Assembly: GCA_964469835.1 (NCBI GenBank)
Contig: CAYYBI010000112.1
Location: 1 to 7,568 of the forward strand
DNA from: JAOTYV01 sp964469835
Lineage (GTDB): Bacteria; Pseudomonadota; Alphaproteobacteria; UBA8366
Direction of reading: 5' to 3'
Length of the DNA stretch: 7,568 nt
Part shown: positions 1 through 5,881 of the stretch, in pieces
Numbering within the stretch: position 1 is the first letter of the stretch
Layout: every line of letters begins with the position of its first letter
Position numbers and translations under genes: made by a program
Notes under the pieces: model-generated
Database searches by the model: none
What the model was told of the DNA's origin: nothing
Seen by the model: the letters and a program-made list of their open reading frames with translations, nothing else

Positions 1-65
1 TCACTGCACCGTGACGTCTAAGGCATCGGGGGCCTACGGCTCAAACGAAATATTGCCCGACACTG

Positions 66-105
66 CCGCCGATCAGCGATCGGCCATCGCGAGCTGAATC
101 GGCGG
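66..105 (-). terminator. Weak hairpin downstream of the aldolase-like gene
   Basis: An 8-bp perfect inverted repeat (CCGCCGAT at 66-73, ATCGGCGG at 98-105) lies about 25 bp past the stop codon of the minus-strand aldolase-like gene. A shorter alternative hairpin uses GCCGAT at 68-73 with ATCGGC at 79-84, so the two stems compete. No U-run follows on the minus strand, so this is not a classical intrinsic terminator. It could stabilise the 3' end or be fortuitous. I see no gene in 1-129; a minus-strand frame ending in TGA at 1-3 is broken by TAG at 34-36. Confidence 0.3.
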
Positions 106-129
106 ACCCTTCGTCGTGCTGCCAAGCCG

Positions 130-921
130 TCAGGTTCGGTACCCGGTGCCGTCCGCTTTTTCGAGTTGCCGCAGAAGGGCATCCCATTCCGCGCCGACTT
201 CCACATGGCCGCCCTTGCGGTACATATCGAGCCCTTGCTGAATGGTTTTCTGCTGCACCGCTTCGGACAGCGGCTGCAGTTCCGCGCCGCCGGTCATCGC
301 CGTGATTTGCAGCCGGCAGGCATTCTCGATGCGATACATCCAGACGAAGGCCTCGCCCATGGTTTCGCCGACGGTGAGCAATCCGTGGTTGCGCAGGATC
401 AGGACCCGTTTGTCACCGAGATCGTTGACGATACGGGGCCGCTCGACGGTGTCCGTCGCCGCGCCCTCATAGTCGTGATAGGCGAGCCAACCCATGACGG
501 TGAGGGCCTTCTGGCTGACCGGCAGCAAGCCGTCTTTCTGCATCGACACCGCGGTGCCGTAGCGGCTGTGGCTATGCATCACGAAGTGCAGATGCGGCAC
601 CGCCATGTGAATTGAGCTGTGGATCACGAAGCCGGCGCGGTTGGCGCCGTATTCGCTGTCCGACAGCACATTGCCGTCGCGGTCGACCTTGATCAGCGAT
701 GACGCGGTGATCTCGTCGAACAGCAGGCCGAACGGGTTGAGCAGGAAGGTGTCCTCGGTGCCGGGCACCCGCGCCGAGATATGCGTGTTGTTGAGGTCGG
801 TCCAGCCCCACAGCGCGCATAGCCGATACGAGGCGGCAAGGTCGCAGCGGACCTTCCATTCCGCGTCCGACATGCCGGCAGGAATCGTCTCGTTGCGGGA
901 ATCGACGGCGGTGATGGACAT
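130..921 (-). CDS. Class II aldolase/adducin-family protein
   Basis: A 263-residue protein starting at ATG 921-919, with AAAGGAG about 8 bases upstream (minus strand), and ending in TGA. It has the class II aldolase (AraD/FucA) fold signatures: NNTHISAR near residues 44-51, a zinc-binding HSH at H116/H118, and the third zinc ligand in NHG at H179. The segment FVIHSSIHMA (98-107) resembles the adducin-like branch: the position that carries the catalytic Glu in fuculose-phosphate aldolase is His101 here. Zinc binding is therefore well supported, but retro-aldol cleavage of a sugar phosphate is not. Members of this branch may act as decarboxylases, lyases or epimerases on non-sugar substrates. 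It lies 38 bp downstream of the LLM oxidoreductase on the same strand, so the two are probably cotranscribed. The same frame stays open upstream through the LLM gene, but that is a GC-rich shadow and not a fusion. The family is secure; the substrate is unknown. Confidence 0.93.
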   Translation of the reverse strand: MSITAVDSRNETIPAGMSDAEWKVRCDLAASYRLCALWGWTDLNNTHISARVPGTEDTFLLNPFGLLFDEITASSLIKVDRDGNVLSDSEYGANRAGFVIHSSIHMAVPHLHFVMHSHSRYGTAVSMQKDGLLPVSQKALTVMGWLAYHDYEGAATDTVERPRIVNDLGDKRVLILRNHGLLTVGETMGEAFVWMYRIENACRLQITAMTGGAELQPLSEAVQQKTIQQGLDMYRKGGHVEVGAEWDALLRQLEKADGTGYRT

Positions 922-959
922 CGGGCTTCTCCTTTCAACGGATTGCTGGTGACGGCGTC

Positions 960-2036
960 TCACTCCGCCGCAGCGCTGGCCTTGCCGCCGCGGAACGCGG
1001 GGATTACCTGTTCGGCGAACAGGCGCAAGCTCTTCATCGCCTTTTCGGTGCCGTAATAGGGCGGGTAATGCACCATGAGCGAGGTCAGGCCCGTCTTCTC
1101 CTGGAGTGATCGGATTTTCGCGATTACCGTTTCGGGCGAGCCGTGCAGCAGGGTGTTTTCGGCGAGTTCGTCGTAGTCGAGCACCGACCGGTTGTCTTTT
1201 TCCGAAATCTTGCCGAGATAGCCCGCCGTGGCCTTGCCCATGAATTGCTCGAGGTGCCGGACGATACCGTCCGCGCTCTCGGCCTTGGCCTGTTCGTCGG
1301 TCTCGGCGACATAGAGCCAGCGCGCGATGTCGACCTCGCCACAGGCCGGGTTGCCGTTCCACGGAGCGGGCGCTTGCTTGACCGCGTCCCGGTAGACGGC
1401 GATCTGTTCGGCCAGCGCATCGGCTGCGGGCAGGGTCGACAGCATCAGCCCGAAGCCGTGCCGGCCCGCGAAGCCGATCGAGCGGTCCGTGCCGCCGGCC
1501 ATATAGAGCGGCGGGTGCGGCTGCTGCACGCTGACCGGAAAGATTTCGTCGTTGCCGTCGATCTTGAGGTCGAAATACTTGCCCTTGTGGGTGAGCTTCC
1601 GCTTGTGCAGCATGTCGAGAATCACCGGGATCGCTTCTTCCTGAATGTCGCGGCGTTCCTCGAAGGACACGCCGAGGCCTTCGAACTCGTAGGGCCGATA
1701 TCCGGAGCCGAGCCCGAGCGTTAGCCGTCCTTCGCTGAGGATGTCGATAAAGCCCATGTTTTCGGCGATCCGCACCGGGTTGTAGAGCGGCACCGTCATC
1801 ACCGCGGTGCCGAGCCGGATACGCTTCGTCTGCGCCGCCAGATAGGCCATATAGGCGAAGGGATCGGGCAGGATGCCGTAGGTGTTGCTGAAATGGTGTT
1901 CGGCGATCCAGGCGGTATCGAAGCCCAGCCGGTCGGCTTCCTTGACCTCCGCCGTCACCCGGGCGTGCACGTCGCGGTGCGGATAGGGTTCCTTGTCGAT
2001 ATTCGGGTGCGAGGTGAACAGAATTCCGAAACGCAT
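960..2036 (-). CDS. LLM-class flavin-dependent oxidoreductase (luciferase-like monooxygenase)
   Basis: A 358-residue protein of the bacterial luciferase-like TIM-barrel family, usual length for the class. Enzymes of this type use reduced FMN (or F420 in some lineages) and O2 to hydroxylate, cleave or epoxidise small organic molecules. Visible signatures are MRFGILF at the N terminus, TAWIAEHHF (41-49), IRLGTAV (73-79), the NPVRIAE helix (86-92), and SEGRLTLGLGSGYRPYEFEG (101-120), the core substrate/flavin region of the family. PLYMAGG and a late HGSPETV segment also fit. I chose ATG 2036-2034 because MRFGI is the canonical first strand; an in-frame ATG at 2081 adds 15 uncharacteristic residues. 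The ribosome site is weak (GGA about 9 bases upstream). It is the first gene of a two-gene unit with the adducin-like protein. A flavin reductase partner is not in the window. Cofactor and substrate cannot be assigned. Confidence 0.93.
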   Translation of the reverse strand: MRFGILFTSHPNIDKEPYPHRDVHARVTAEVKEADRLGFDTAWIAEHHFSNTYGILPDPFAYMAYLAAQTKRIRLGTAVMTVPLYNPVRIAENMGFIDILSEGRLTLGLGSGYRPYEFEGLGVSFEERRDIQEEAIPVILDMLHKRKLTHKGKYFDLKIDGNDEIFPVSVQQPHPPLYMAGGTDRSIGFAGRHGFGLMLSTLPAADALAEQIAVYRDAVKQAPAPWNGNPACGEVDIARWLYVAETDEQAKAESADGIVRHLEQFMGKATAGYLGKISEKDNRSVLDYDELAENTLLHGSPETVIAKIRSLQEKTGLTSLMVHYPPYYGTEKAMKSLRLFAEQVIPAFRGGKASAAAE

Positions 2037-2071
2037 GATGCAAATCCAATGGTGAGAAATGAGCCGGCGGC

Positions 2072-2092
2072 CGGTTGGCAACCGCCATCATA
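2072..2092 (-). promoter_or_regulatory. Candidate promoter/operator of the LLM-aldolase unit
   Basis: On the minus strand TATGAT (complement of 2087-2092) matches five of six bases of a -10 box. Just downstream is a 13-bp perfect inverted repeat, CGGTTGGCAACCG (2072-2084), which would sit over the predicted transcription start, 36-48 bases before the LLM start codon. This is where a repressor would bind. No convincing -35 hexamer is present at 16-18 bp, so either activation is needed or the call is wrong. Confidence 0.3.
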
Positions 2093-2162
2093 GGAAAATC
2101 CGCGCACCGGCGCGAGGGGGCCTGTGGCGGAATGCCAAATGCCATATCGTGTGGAGTTGGCC

Positions 2163-2249
2163 GCATCCTTCGTCAGGCTCAGGATGAGGTCAACCAATGA
2201 CAACACTGAGCCTCATCCCGAGCCTCATCCTTGTCTGTCGAAGGATGAG
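2163..2249. repeat. Imperfect intergenic palindrome (REP-like unit)
   Basis: The left arm at 2163-2189 reads GCATCCTTCGTCAGGCTCAG followed by GATGAGG. The right arm begins CCTCATCCCGAGCCT (2211-2225), is interrupted by about 9 extra bases, and resumes CTGTCGAAGGATG (2235-2247). Without the insertion the arms are reverse complements over about 27 bp with two mismatches and a 21-base loop. From memory, CCTCATCC...GAGCCTGTCGAAGGATG-type palindromes recur in intergenic regions of many alphaproteobacteria. The unit lies between the end of the EthD-like gene and the start of the LLM gene, both on the minus strand, so it could also act in transcript termination or mRNA stability. The extra bases (CATCCTTGT) resemble a partial internal duplication of the CCTCATCC motif. 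Confidence 0.6.
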
Positions 2250-2299
2250 CTTGATGACGGATGAAGGGCTCGCCGGTGCCCAGTCACTTCAGCAGTCCG

Positions 2300-2896
2300 T
2301 TACCGACGCCGGTAGGGCATGTAGGTGTTGACCAGATCCAGCGTGTCCGGCACCGCGTCGAGCAGCGCCGCCGGTGCCGTGTATTGGCTGCAGGGCGCGG
2401 CATGGTCGATCAACGCCACATGATCGCCCTCGGCGGCGGTGTTGGGATAGAGCCGCAGCGCCGCCGTGCCCGGCTCGCGCCCGACCGTTTCCGTCAAGGC
2501 CTCCAGCAGCGCGGGCTCGTTCGCGCCGTGAAACCGCAGCAGGGACAGGTACCGCTGGCGGGTCGTATCGGTGATCGCATGGCCGGGATGGAGCTGCGGT
2601 CCCTCGGCCCGGTAGTAGCCGCGGATGTTGGCCAGCACGCGCTTCGACCAGACCGATAGATTCGCGCCGCCGATCGCGCGGTAGGCCTCGCTCTCCAGCA
2701 CCGCCGGTTCTCTCAGGTCGTAGACCGCCATGTAGCGCGGCCAGCCGCTGATGCAGACATACCGTAGCGCCGTCTCGAACCCCGGCACTGCGGCGCGTTC
2801 GGGAATATGCTCGGTGTCGTACCAGGCGTTGAATTCCTCGTCCGCATCCGTGGCGGCTTCCATCAGTACCAGCAGAAGTCCCTTGGCGGTGGACAT
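2300..2896 (-). CDS. EthD-like tandem alpha/beta-barrel protein
   Basis: A 198-residue cytosolic protein without signal peptide or membrane segment. The N-terminal half carries FNAWYDTEHIPERAAVPGF (22-40), a hallmark of the EthD/DUF4286-like ferredoxin-fold superfamily, whose members form dimeric alpha/beta barrels. The second half, with RYLSLLRF and a following acidic helix, looks like a second ferredoxin-like domain, so one chain may build a whole barrel. Relatives include small monooxygenases, lyases and proteins of unknown role next to oxidative catabolic enzymes; the exact reaction here is unknown. The start at ATG 2896-2894 is chosen because GGGAGG sits 7 bases upstream. An in-frame upstream ATG (MRIITETGGRA extension) lacks such a site. 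It diverges from the PRISE reductase with 115 bp between start codons, which suggests joint regulation and a shared substrate, though this is not shown. Confidence 0.85.
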   Translation of the reverse strand: MSTAKGLLLVLMEAATDADEEFNAWYDTEHIPERAAVPGFETALRYVCISGWPRYMAVYDLREPAVLESEAYRAIGGANLSVWSKRVLANIRGYYRAEGPQLHPGHAITDTTRQRYLSLLRFHGANEPALLEALTETVGREPGTAALRLYPNTAAEGDHVALIDHAAPCSQYTAPAALLDAVPDTLDLVNTYMPYRRR

Positions 2897-3011
2897 GGCG
2901 CGGCCTCCCGTTTCGGTGATAATACGCATCCGTAGTCTCGCGCTTTCCTGCGCGGGGGAAAAGAGCAAGCCGGCCTGTCCCAACACCGCCGGCGAGGAGA
3001 GCCGGAGCAAT
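2897..3011. promoter_or_regulatory. Divergent intergenic region, EthD-like gene / PRISE reductase
   Basis: This 115-bp gap separates two outward-facing start codons and must hold both promoters unless one gene is read from elsewhere. On the minus strand TATTAT (complement of 2919-2924) is a possible -10 element giving a very short leader for the EthD-like gene. I could not find a convincing -35 for it or a clear plus-strand promoter. On the plus side GAGGAGA (2994-3000, 11 bases from ATG) and GGAG (3004-3007, 4 bases from ATG) are both possible ribosome sites for the reductase. Confidence 0.35.
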
Positions 3012-4067
3012 ATGACCGAGCGCAAGACCATGCTGGTGATCGGGGCGACCGGGGTGATCGGCCGCCGTCTGATCGAAACCCTGGAGCCGATGGAGGATTG
3101 GGAGATCATCGGCGTGTCGCGCCGGGTGCCGGATTTCGCGACCCGCGCACGGCACCTTTCCGTGGACCTTAGCGACCGCAAGGATTGTCTCGCGAAGCTG
3201 GGCGGGCTCACCGGCGTCACCCACATGATGTTCGCCGCTTATATCGACCGGCCAACTTGGGCCGAGCAATGCGCGCCCAACGCGGCGTTGATCGAGAACA
3301 CCTTCGACGGGTTCGAGCCGGCTTCGGGCAACCTCCGTCATGTCACGCTGATGCAGGGGACCAAGTATTACGGCTGTCACCTGGGCCCGTTCAAGACGCC
3401 GGCGAAGGAGAGCGATCCCCGCCACATGCCGCCGAACTTCTACTTCAACCAGGAAGACGCGCTGCGCGCCCGCCAGCAGGGCAAGCCATGGAAGTGGACG
3501 CTCCTGCGGCCGCATACCGTGTGCGGTTTCGCGCCCGGCATGCCGTTGAACCTGATCGCAGTGCTCGCCGTCTACGCGGCGATCTCGAAGGAGTTGGGCC
3601 TGCCGCTGCGTTTTCCCGGGACCGAGGGCGGTTACCGCTCGGTGTTTCAGGTCACCGACGCGGATCTGTTGTCGCGCTCGATCCTCTGGGCCGCGACCGA
3701 GCCGAAGGCGGGCAACGAGGCGTTCAACATCACCAATGGCGATTACTTTCGCTGGGAAACCCTGTGGCCGCAATTCGCTGAGGCGTTCGGCATGGAGTAT
3801 GCCCCGCCCGCGCCGATCCGGCTCGGCGAGTTCATGGCCGACAAGGGCCCGCTGTGGGACGACATGGTCGAGAAGTACGGGCTGATGAAGCTGCGCATGG
3901 AAGAGGCGGCGAACTGGCCTTTCGGCGACTACATCTTCAACCAGGATTGGGACATTATGTCCGATACGCTAAAGGCGCGGCAGGCGGGTTTCCATGACTG
4001 CGTGGCGAGCGACGCGATGTTTCTGCGGTTGTTCGGCGAAGTGCGGGCGCGCAGGCTCGTTCCGTAA
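3012..4067 (+). CDS. PRISE-family short-chain reductase (progesterone 5-beta-reductase/iridoid synthase-like)
   Basis: A 351-residue NAD(P)H-dependent extended SDR. The nucleotide-binding motif GATGVIG is at residues 11-17. It matches, as I remember them, the diagnostic PRISE segments of plant progesterone 5-beta-reductase (VEP1): GVSRR near 33-37, MQGTKYYGCHLGPF (113-126), NFYF-x2-ED (142-149), WTLLRPHTVCGFAPG, NEAFNITNGDYFRWETLW and the C-terminal RARRLVP. The family's catalytic Lys and Tyr fit K118 and Y144; the plant NFYY is NFYF here, so the second aromatic is Phe. These enzymes reduce the C=C bond of activated enones by a 1,4-hydride transfer and are often promiscuous. ATG 3012 is chosen because it precedes the Rossmann strand directly; the open frame upstream has no family sequence. 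The natural substrate in this bacterium is unknown; the divergent EthD-like gene is the nearest functional clue. Confidence 0.92.
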   Translation: MTERKTMLVIGATGVIGRRLIETLEPMEDWEIIGVSRRVPDFATRARHLSVDLSDRKDCLAKLGGLTGVTHMMFAAYIDRPTWAEQCAPNAALIENTFDGFEPASGNLRHVTLMQGTKYYGCHLGPFKTPAKESDPRHMPPNFYFNQEDALRARQQGKPWKWTLLRPHTVCGFAPGMPLNLIAVLAVYAAISKELGLPLRFPGTEGGYRSVFQVTDADLLSRSILWAATEPKAGNEAFNITNGDYFRWETLWPQFAEAFGMEYAPPAPIRLGEFMADKGPLWDDMVEKYGLMKLRMEEAANWPFGDYIFNQDWDIMSDTLKARQAGFHDCVASDAMFLRLFGEVRARRLVP

Positions 4068-4088
4068 GGATGAGGAGTGTGTGAATTC

Positions 4089-4104
4089 GGTTCTGAATGG
4101 AACC
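4089..4104 (+). terminator. Small hairpin after the reductase gene
   Basis: GGTTC (4089-4093) and GAACC (4100-4104) form a 5-bp stem with a 6-base loop 22 bases past the reductase stop codon. Only ATTAGG follows, not a U-run, so termination here would be weak. Readthrough into the DUF421 leader is possible. Confidence 0.25.
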
Positions 4105-4150
4105 ATTAGGCCCGTTGGATCGTTTATCGTGTGTGGGTGAAGGAACCGTC

Positions 4151-4236
4151 GCCTGAGAAATCCGTTTATTCAGATCTCGCCGAGGGAGTCCGAGGCGAGG
4201 TTTGCGGGATCGATTCCCGCCTGAGGCGAGTGTGTG
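4151..4236 (+). promoter_or_regulatory. Structured leader of the DUF421 gene, tRNA-like with competing stems
   Basis: This leader contains several pairings. CTCGCC (4176-4181) pairs perfectly with GGCGAG at 4194-4199. GCGGG (4204-4208) pairs with CCCGC (4216-4220) around a 7-base loop ATCGATT. GCCTGAG (4151-4157) pairs with CTGAGGC (4221-4227) with one mismatch. Together they give tRNA-like geometry: 7-bp acceptor, a 3-bp stem at 4160-4162/4173-4175, a 5- to 6-bp stem with a 12-base loop, a 5-base variable region and a T-arm-like stem. It lacks the GG of a D-loop, a 7-base anticodon loop, TTC in the T-loop and a CCA end, so it is not a normal tRNA gene. The octamer GAGGCGAG occurs at 4192-4199 and again at 4223-4230, where its GAGG is the likely ribosome site 7 bases before GTG 4234. 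CTCGCC can pair with either copy, so a translational switch is conceivable. Confidence 0.4.
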
Positions 4237-4773
4237 GAAAATTATCAACAGTGGCTGATCTTCGGCGCCGCATCCTGGGCATTGGTTCCGCTGAGCGCGA
4301 TTGCCGCGTACTTCACAATTGCCGTCTTGGTGCGGATCATCGGCCTTCGAAGCTTCTCGAAGATGTCGGGAACCGACTTCGTGACGACCGTCGCGCTTGG
4401 ATCCCTGATGGCGGCGATCATCACCGCACCGTCGCCATCGCTTCTGATCGGCATCCTGTCGCTGATCTCCCTATTCGCGATTAAATATGTGATTGCCTTG
4501 GCGAAGCGATACACGAAACTCGCGCCGGCGCTGTTGGAGAACGAGCCCCTCTATTTGATGCGCGGCTCGGCAATTCTGTATCGTAATCTCGACAGGGAAA
4601 ATGTGTCCCTTTCCGAATTGCACGCGAAATTGCGCGAAGCGAACGTTTGGAGATATGAACAGGTCATCTGCGTCGTCCTGGAAACCACCGGCGATGTCTC
4701 CGTGCTTCACAAACCGGTCGAGGATGCGCAGAGCTCGGCGAAAATCTTCGAGGATGTCGTCGCCGGCGCGTAG
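4234..4773 (+). CDS. DUF421 (YetF-like) membrane protein
   Basis: A 179-residue inner-membrane protein. Hydrophobic segments near residues 8-33, 47-64 and 69-90 form the N-terminal membrane part. They are followed by a cytosolic domain with the family pattern: LLENEPLYLMRGSAIL (100-115), LSELHAKLREANV, then VICVVLETTGDVSVL. The conserved VRIIGLRSFSKMSGTDFVTT (33-52) at the membrane junction is typical of DUF421/YetF. The family's molecular role is not established; relatives are linked to envelope and spore functions in Bacillus. It is shorter than full YetF (roughly 230 residues from memory) and ends soon after the core domain. GTG 4234 is the first possible start in this frame because TGA lies four codons upstream (4222-4224). 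The ribosome site GAGG is modest and may be masked by leader structure. It looks unrelated to the enzyme genes around it. Confidence 0.9.
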   Translation: MENYQQWLIFGAASWALVPLSAIAAYFTIAVLVRIIGLRSFSKMSGTDFVTTVALGSLMAAIITAPSPSLLIGILSLISLFAIKYVIALAKRYTKLAPALLENEPLYLMRGSAILYRNLDRENVSLSELHAKLREANVWRYEQVICVVLETTGDVSVLHKPVEDAQSSAKIFEDVVAGA

Positions 4774-4935
4774 CGGCGCATCGCGGACGAGGCGGGCTGC
4801 GCGGAAATTTTCCGGCGGTCCCTTGTGAGCGCTATCAAGATTGTAAAGAATTGCTTTCGGTCCCCGGCGGGCCGTTGTCGCGGTCCGCGCCGATCGGTGT
4901 AGGCGTTGGCGGCGTGTGTCGTGTCACTGCGGGGA

Positions 4936-4983
4936 ATTGGCGATATAGGGGCCAGCCATTGCCAATGCGCCGTTGGCTATATC
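4936..4983 (+). promoter_or_regulatory. Operator-like repeats before the PhyH-type gene
   Basis: The box TTGGC-(G/T)-ATAT appears twice in the same direction, at 4937-4946 and 4973-4982, 36 bp apart. Overlapping this are inverted pairs: ATTGGC (4936-4941) with GCCAAT (4961-4966), and GATATAG (4942-4948) with CTATATC (4977-4983). The cluster ends 20 bases before the chosen start codon, so a protein bound here could control transcription or mask the leader. The preceding part of the gap, 4774-4935, shows nothing I can name; there is no terminator with a U-run after the DUF421 gene. Confidence 0.4.
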
Positions 4984-5003
4984 TTATGACCGGGAGGAAC
5001 AGC

Positions 5004-5852
5004 ATGACATCGCTCAGCGAAACTCAGATCGCGGCATGGCGGCGCGATGGGTTCCTGTATCCGTTTCCTCTGTTGGACGAGGCGGAACGGCAGGAATGCA
5101 TCGACGGGCTCGCGCGGTTCGAGCGCTGGCTGGGCGCGCCGGTCAACGCGTCCAAGGATCTGAACTGGCGGACGATGCCGCACATTACGCTGCCCTGGGT
5201 GACGCGCCTGGCGCAGGACCCCCGCATCCTCGACCGGGTCGAGGCGTTGCTGGGGCCCGATATCCTGGTCTGGACCAGCACCTTTTTCATCAAGGAGCCG
5301 CAGGCGCCGACCATCGCCGCCTGGCATCAGGATTCAACCTATTACGGGTTGGAGCCGCGCGAGGAAGCCGCCGCCTGGATCGCGCTGACCGACGCCAACC
5401 GCGCAGCCGGCTGCATGGAGGTGCTGTCATTCAACGGCGTGCCCGAGCAGATGCGCCACGCCGCCCATGTGATCGAAAACAGCGTCAACCGGGCGGGGCA
5501 GGAAATCACCGAACCGATCGACGACAGCCGGCCGGTCGCCATGGAACTCGAGGCGGGGCAATTTTCGATCCATCACGGGCTGTGCCCGCACCGGTCGGGC
5601 CCGAATACCGCCGATCATCGCCGCATCGGGCTCGGCATCAATTTCATACCCGCCCATACGCGACCCACCGGCGCCCTTCGGACCGCGGCCATGCTGGTGC
5701 GCGGCGAAGACCGCTGGGGCCATCTCGATTTGATCGAGCCGCCCAAGGCCGAACTCGACGCCGATACGGTCGCGGCGCATAAGAAGGCTGTAACGCTGTA
5801 TCGCGAGACCTACTACGAGCAGGAAGCGCTGCATGCGCAGCAATACGCTTAG
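5004..5852 (+). CDS. PhyH-type Fe(II)/2-oxoglutarate dioxygenase
   Basis: A 282-residue phytanoyl-CoA dioxygenase-superfamily protein, of usual length for the bacterial members. These double-stranded beta-helix enzymes couple 2-oxoglutarate decarboxylation to hydroxylation or other oxidation of an organic substrate. The iron ligands are visible: H108 and D110 in AAWHQDSTYYGL, and the distal H196 in GLCPHRSGPN. R207, 11 residues later in DHRRIGLGINF, fits the 2-oxoglutarate-binding Arg. The N-terminal WRRDGFLYPFPLLDEAE (12-28) is the typical opening helix of the family. All catalytic residues are present, so the enzyme is expected to be active. ATG 5004 is chosen because GGGAGGA lies 5-6 bases upstream; the upstream ATG at 4986 has no such site. 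The gene stands alone on the plus strand, converging on the VOC gene. The substrate cannot be told: bacterial relatives act on ectoine, acyl-CoA, quorum signals and small natural products. Confidence 0.93.
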   Translation: MTSLSETQIAAWRRDGFLYPFPLLDEAERQECIDGLARFERWLGAPVNASKDLNWRTMPHITLPWVTRLAQDPRILDRVEALLGPDILVWTSTFFIKEPQAPTIAAWHQDSTYYGLEPREEAAAWIALTDANRAAGCMEVLSFNGVPEQMRHAAHVIENSVNRAGQEITEPIDDSRPVAMELEAGQFSIHHGLCPHRSGPNTADHRRIGLGINFIPAHTRPTGALRTAAMLVRGEDRWGHLDLIEPPKAELDADTVAAHKKAVTLYRETYYEQEALHAQQYA

Positions 5853-5857
5853 CGGTT

Positions 5858-5881
5858 AAAAAAGTGAGGCGCGCGCCTCAC
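5858..5881 (-). terminator. Intrinsic terminator overlapping the VOC stop codon
   Basis: An 18-bp perfect palindrome, GTGAGGCGCGCGCCTCAC (5864-5881), is followed on the minus strand by six T residues (5863-5858). This is a textbook rho-independent terminator: 7 G/C-rich pairs with a 4-base loop. The TGA stop of the VOC gene is part of the stem. Reading plus, the A-run comes before the stem and no T-run follows, so it should work chiefly on the minus-strand transcript, although it lies just 11 bp past the PhyH stop. Confidence 0.85.

Noticed and set aside
1..36. C-terminal end of another minus-strand gene (TGA at 1-3)
   Set aside because: A TAG in the same frame at 34-36 leaves only ten codons without a start.
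1143..1724. A 193-codon plus-strand open frame opposite the LLM gene
   Set aside because: Antisense shadow of a strong family match, without a ribosome site.
130..2166. A 678-codon minus-strand open frame spanning both the aldolase-like and LLM genes
   Set aside because: Only its last 263 codons resemble a family. The upstream part is an Arg/Ala/Pro-rich shadow of the LLM frame, and a good ribosome site marks the internal ATG at 921.
2289..3773. A 494-codon minus-strand open frame antisense to the reductase
   Set aside because: Its composition is shadow-like (Arg, Gly, Ala, His), it matches no family I know, and the sense strand encodes a clear PRISE protein and the EthD-like gene in other frames.
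4151..4228. A functional tRNA gene
   Set aside because: The cloverleaf-like pairing lacks D-loop GG, a 7-base anticodon loop, the T-loop TTC and a CCA end, and has an acceptor mismatch; kept only as a tRNA-like or regulatory structure.
4131..4484. A plus-strand frame overlapping the DUF421 start
   Set aside because: It has Arg/Asp/His-rich shadow composition and overlaps the membrane-domain coding sequence in another frame.
4959..4987. Sigma70 promoter TTGCCA-17-TCTTAT before the dioxygenase
   Set aside because: The -10 match is poor and the implied start would fall at or inside the coding region.
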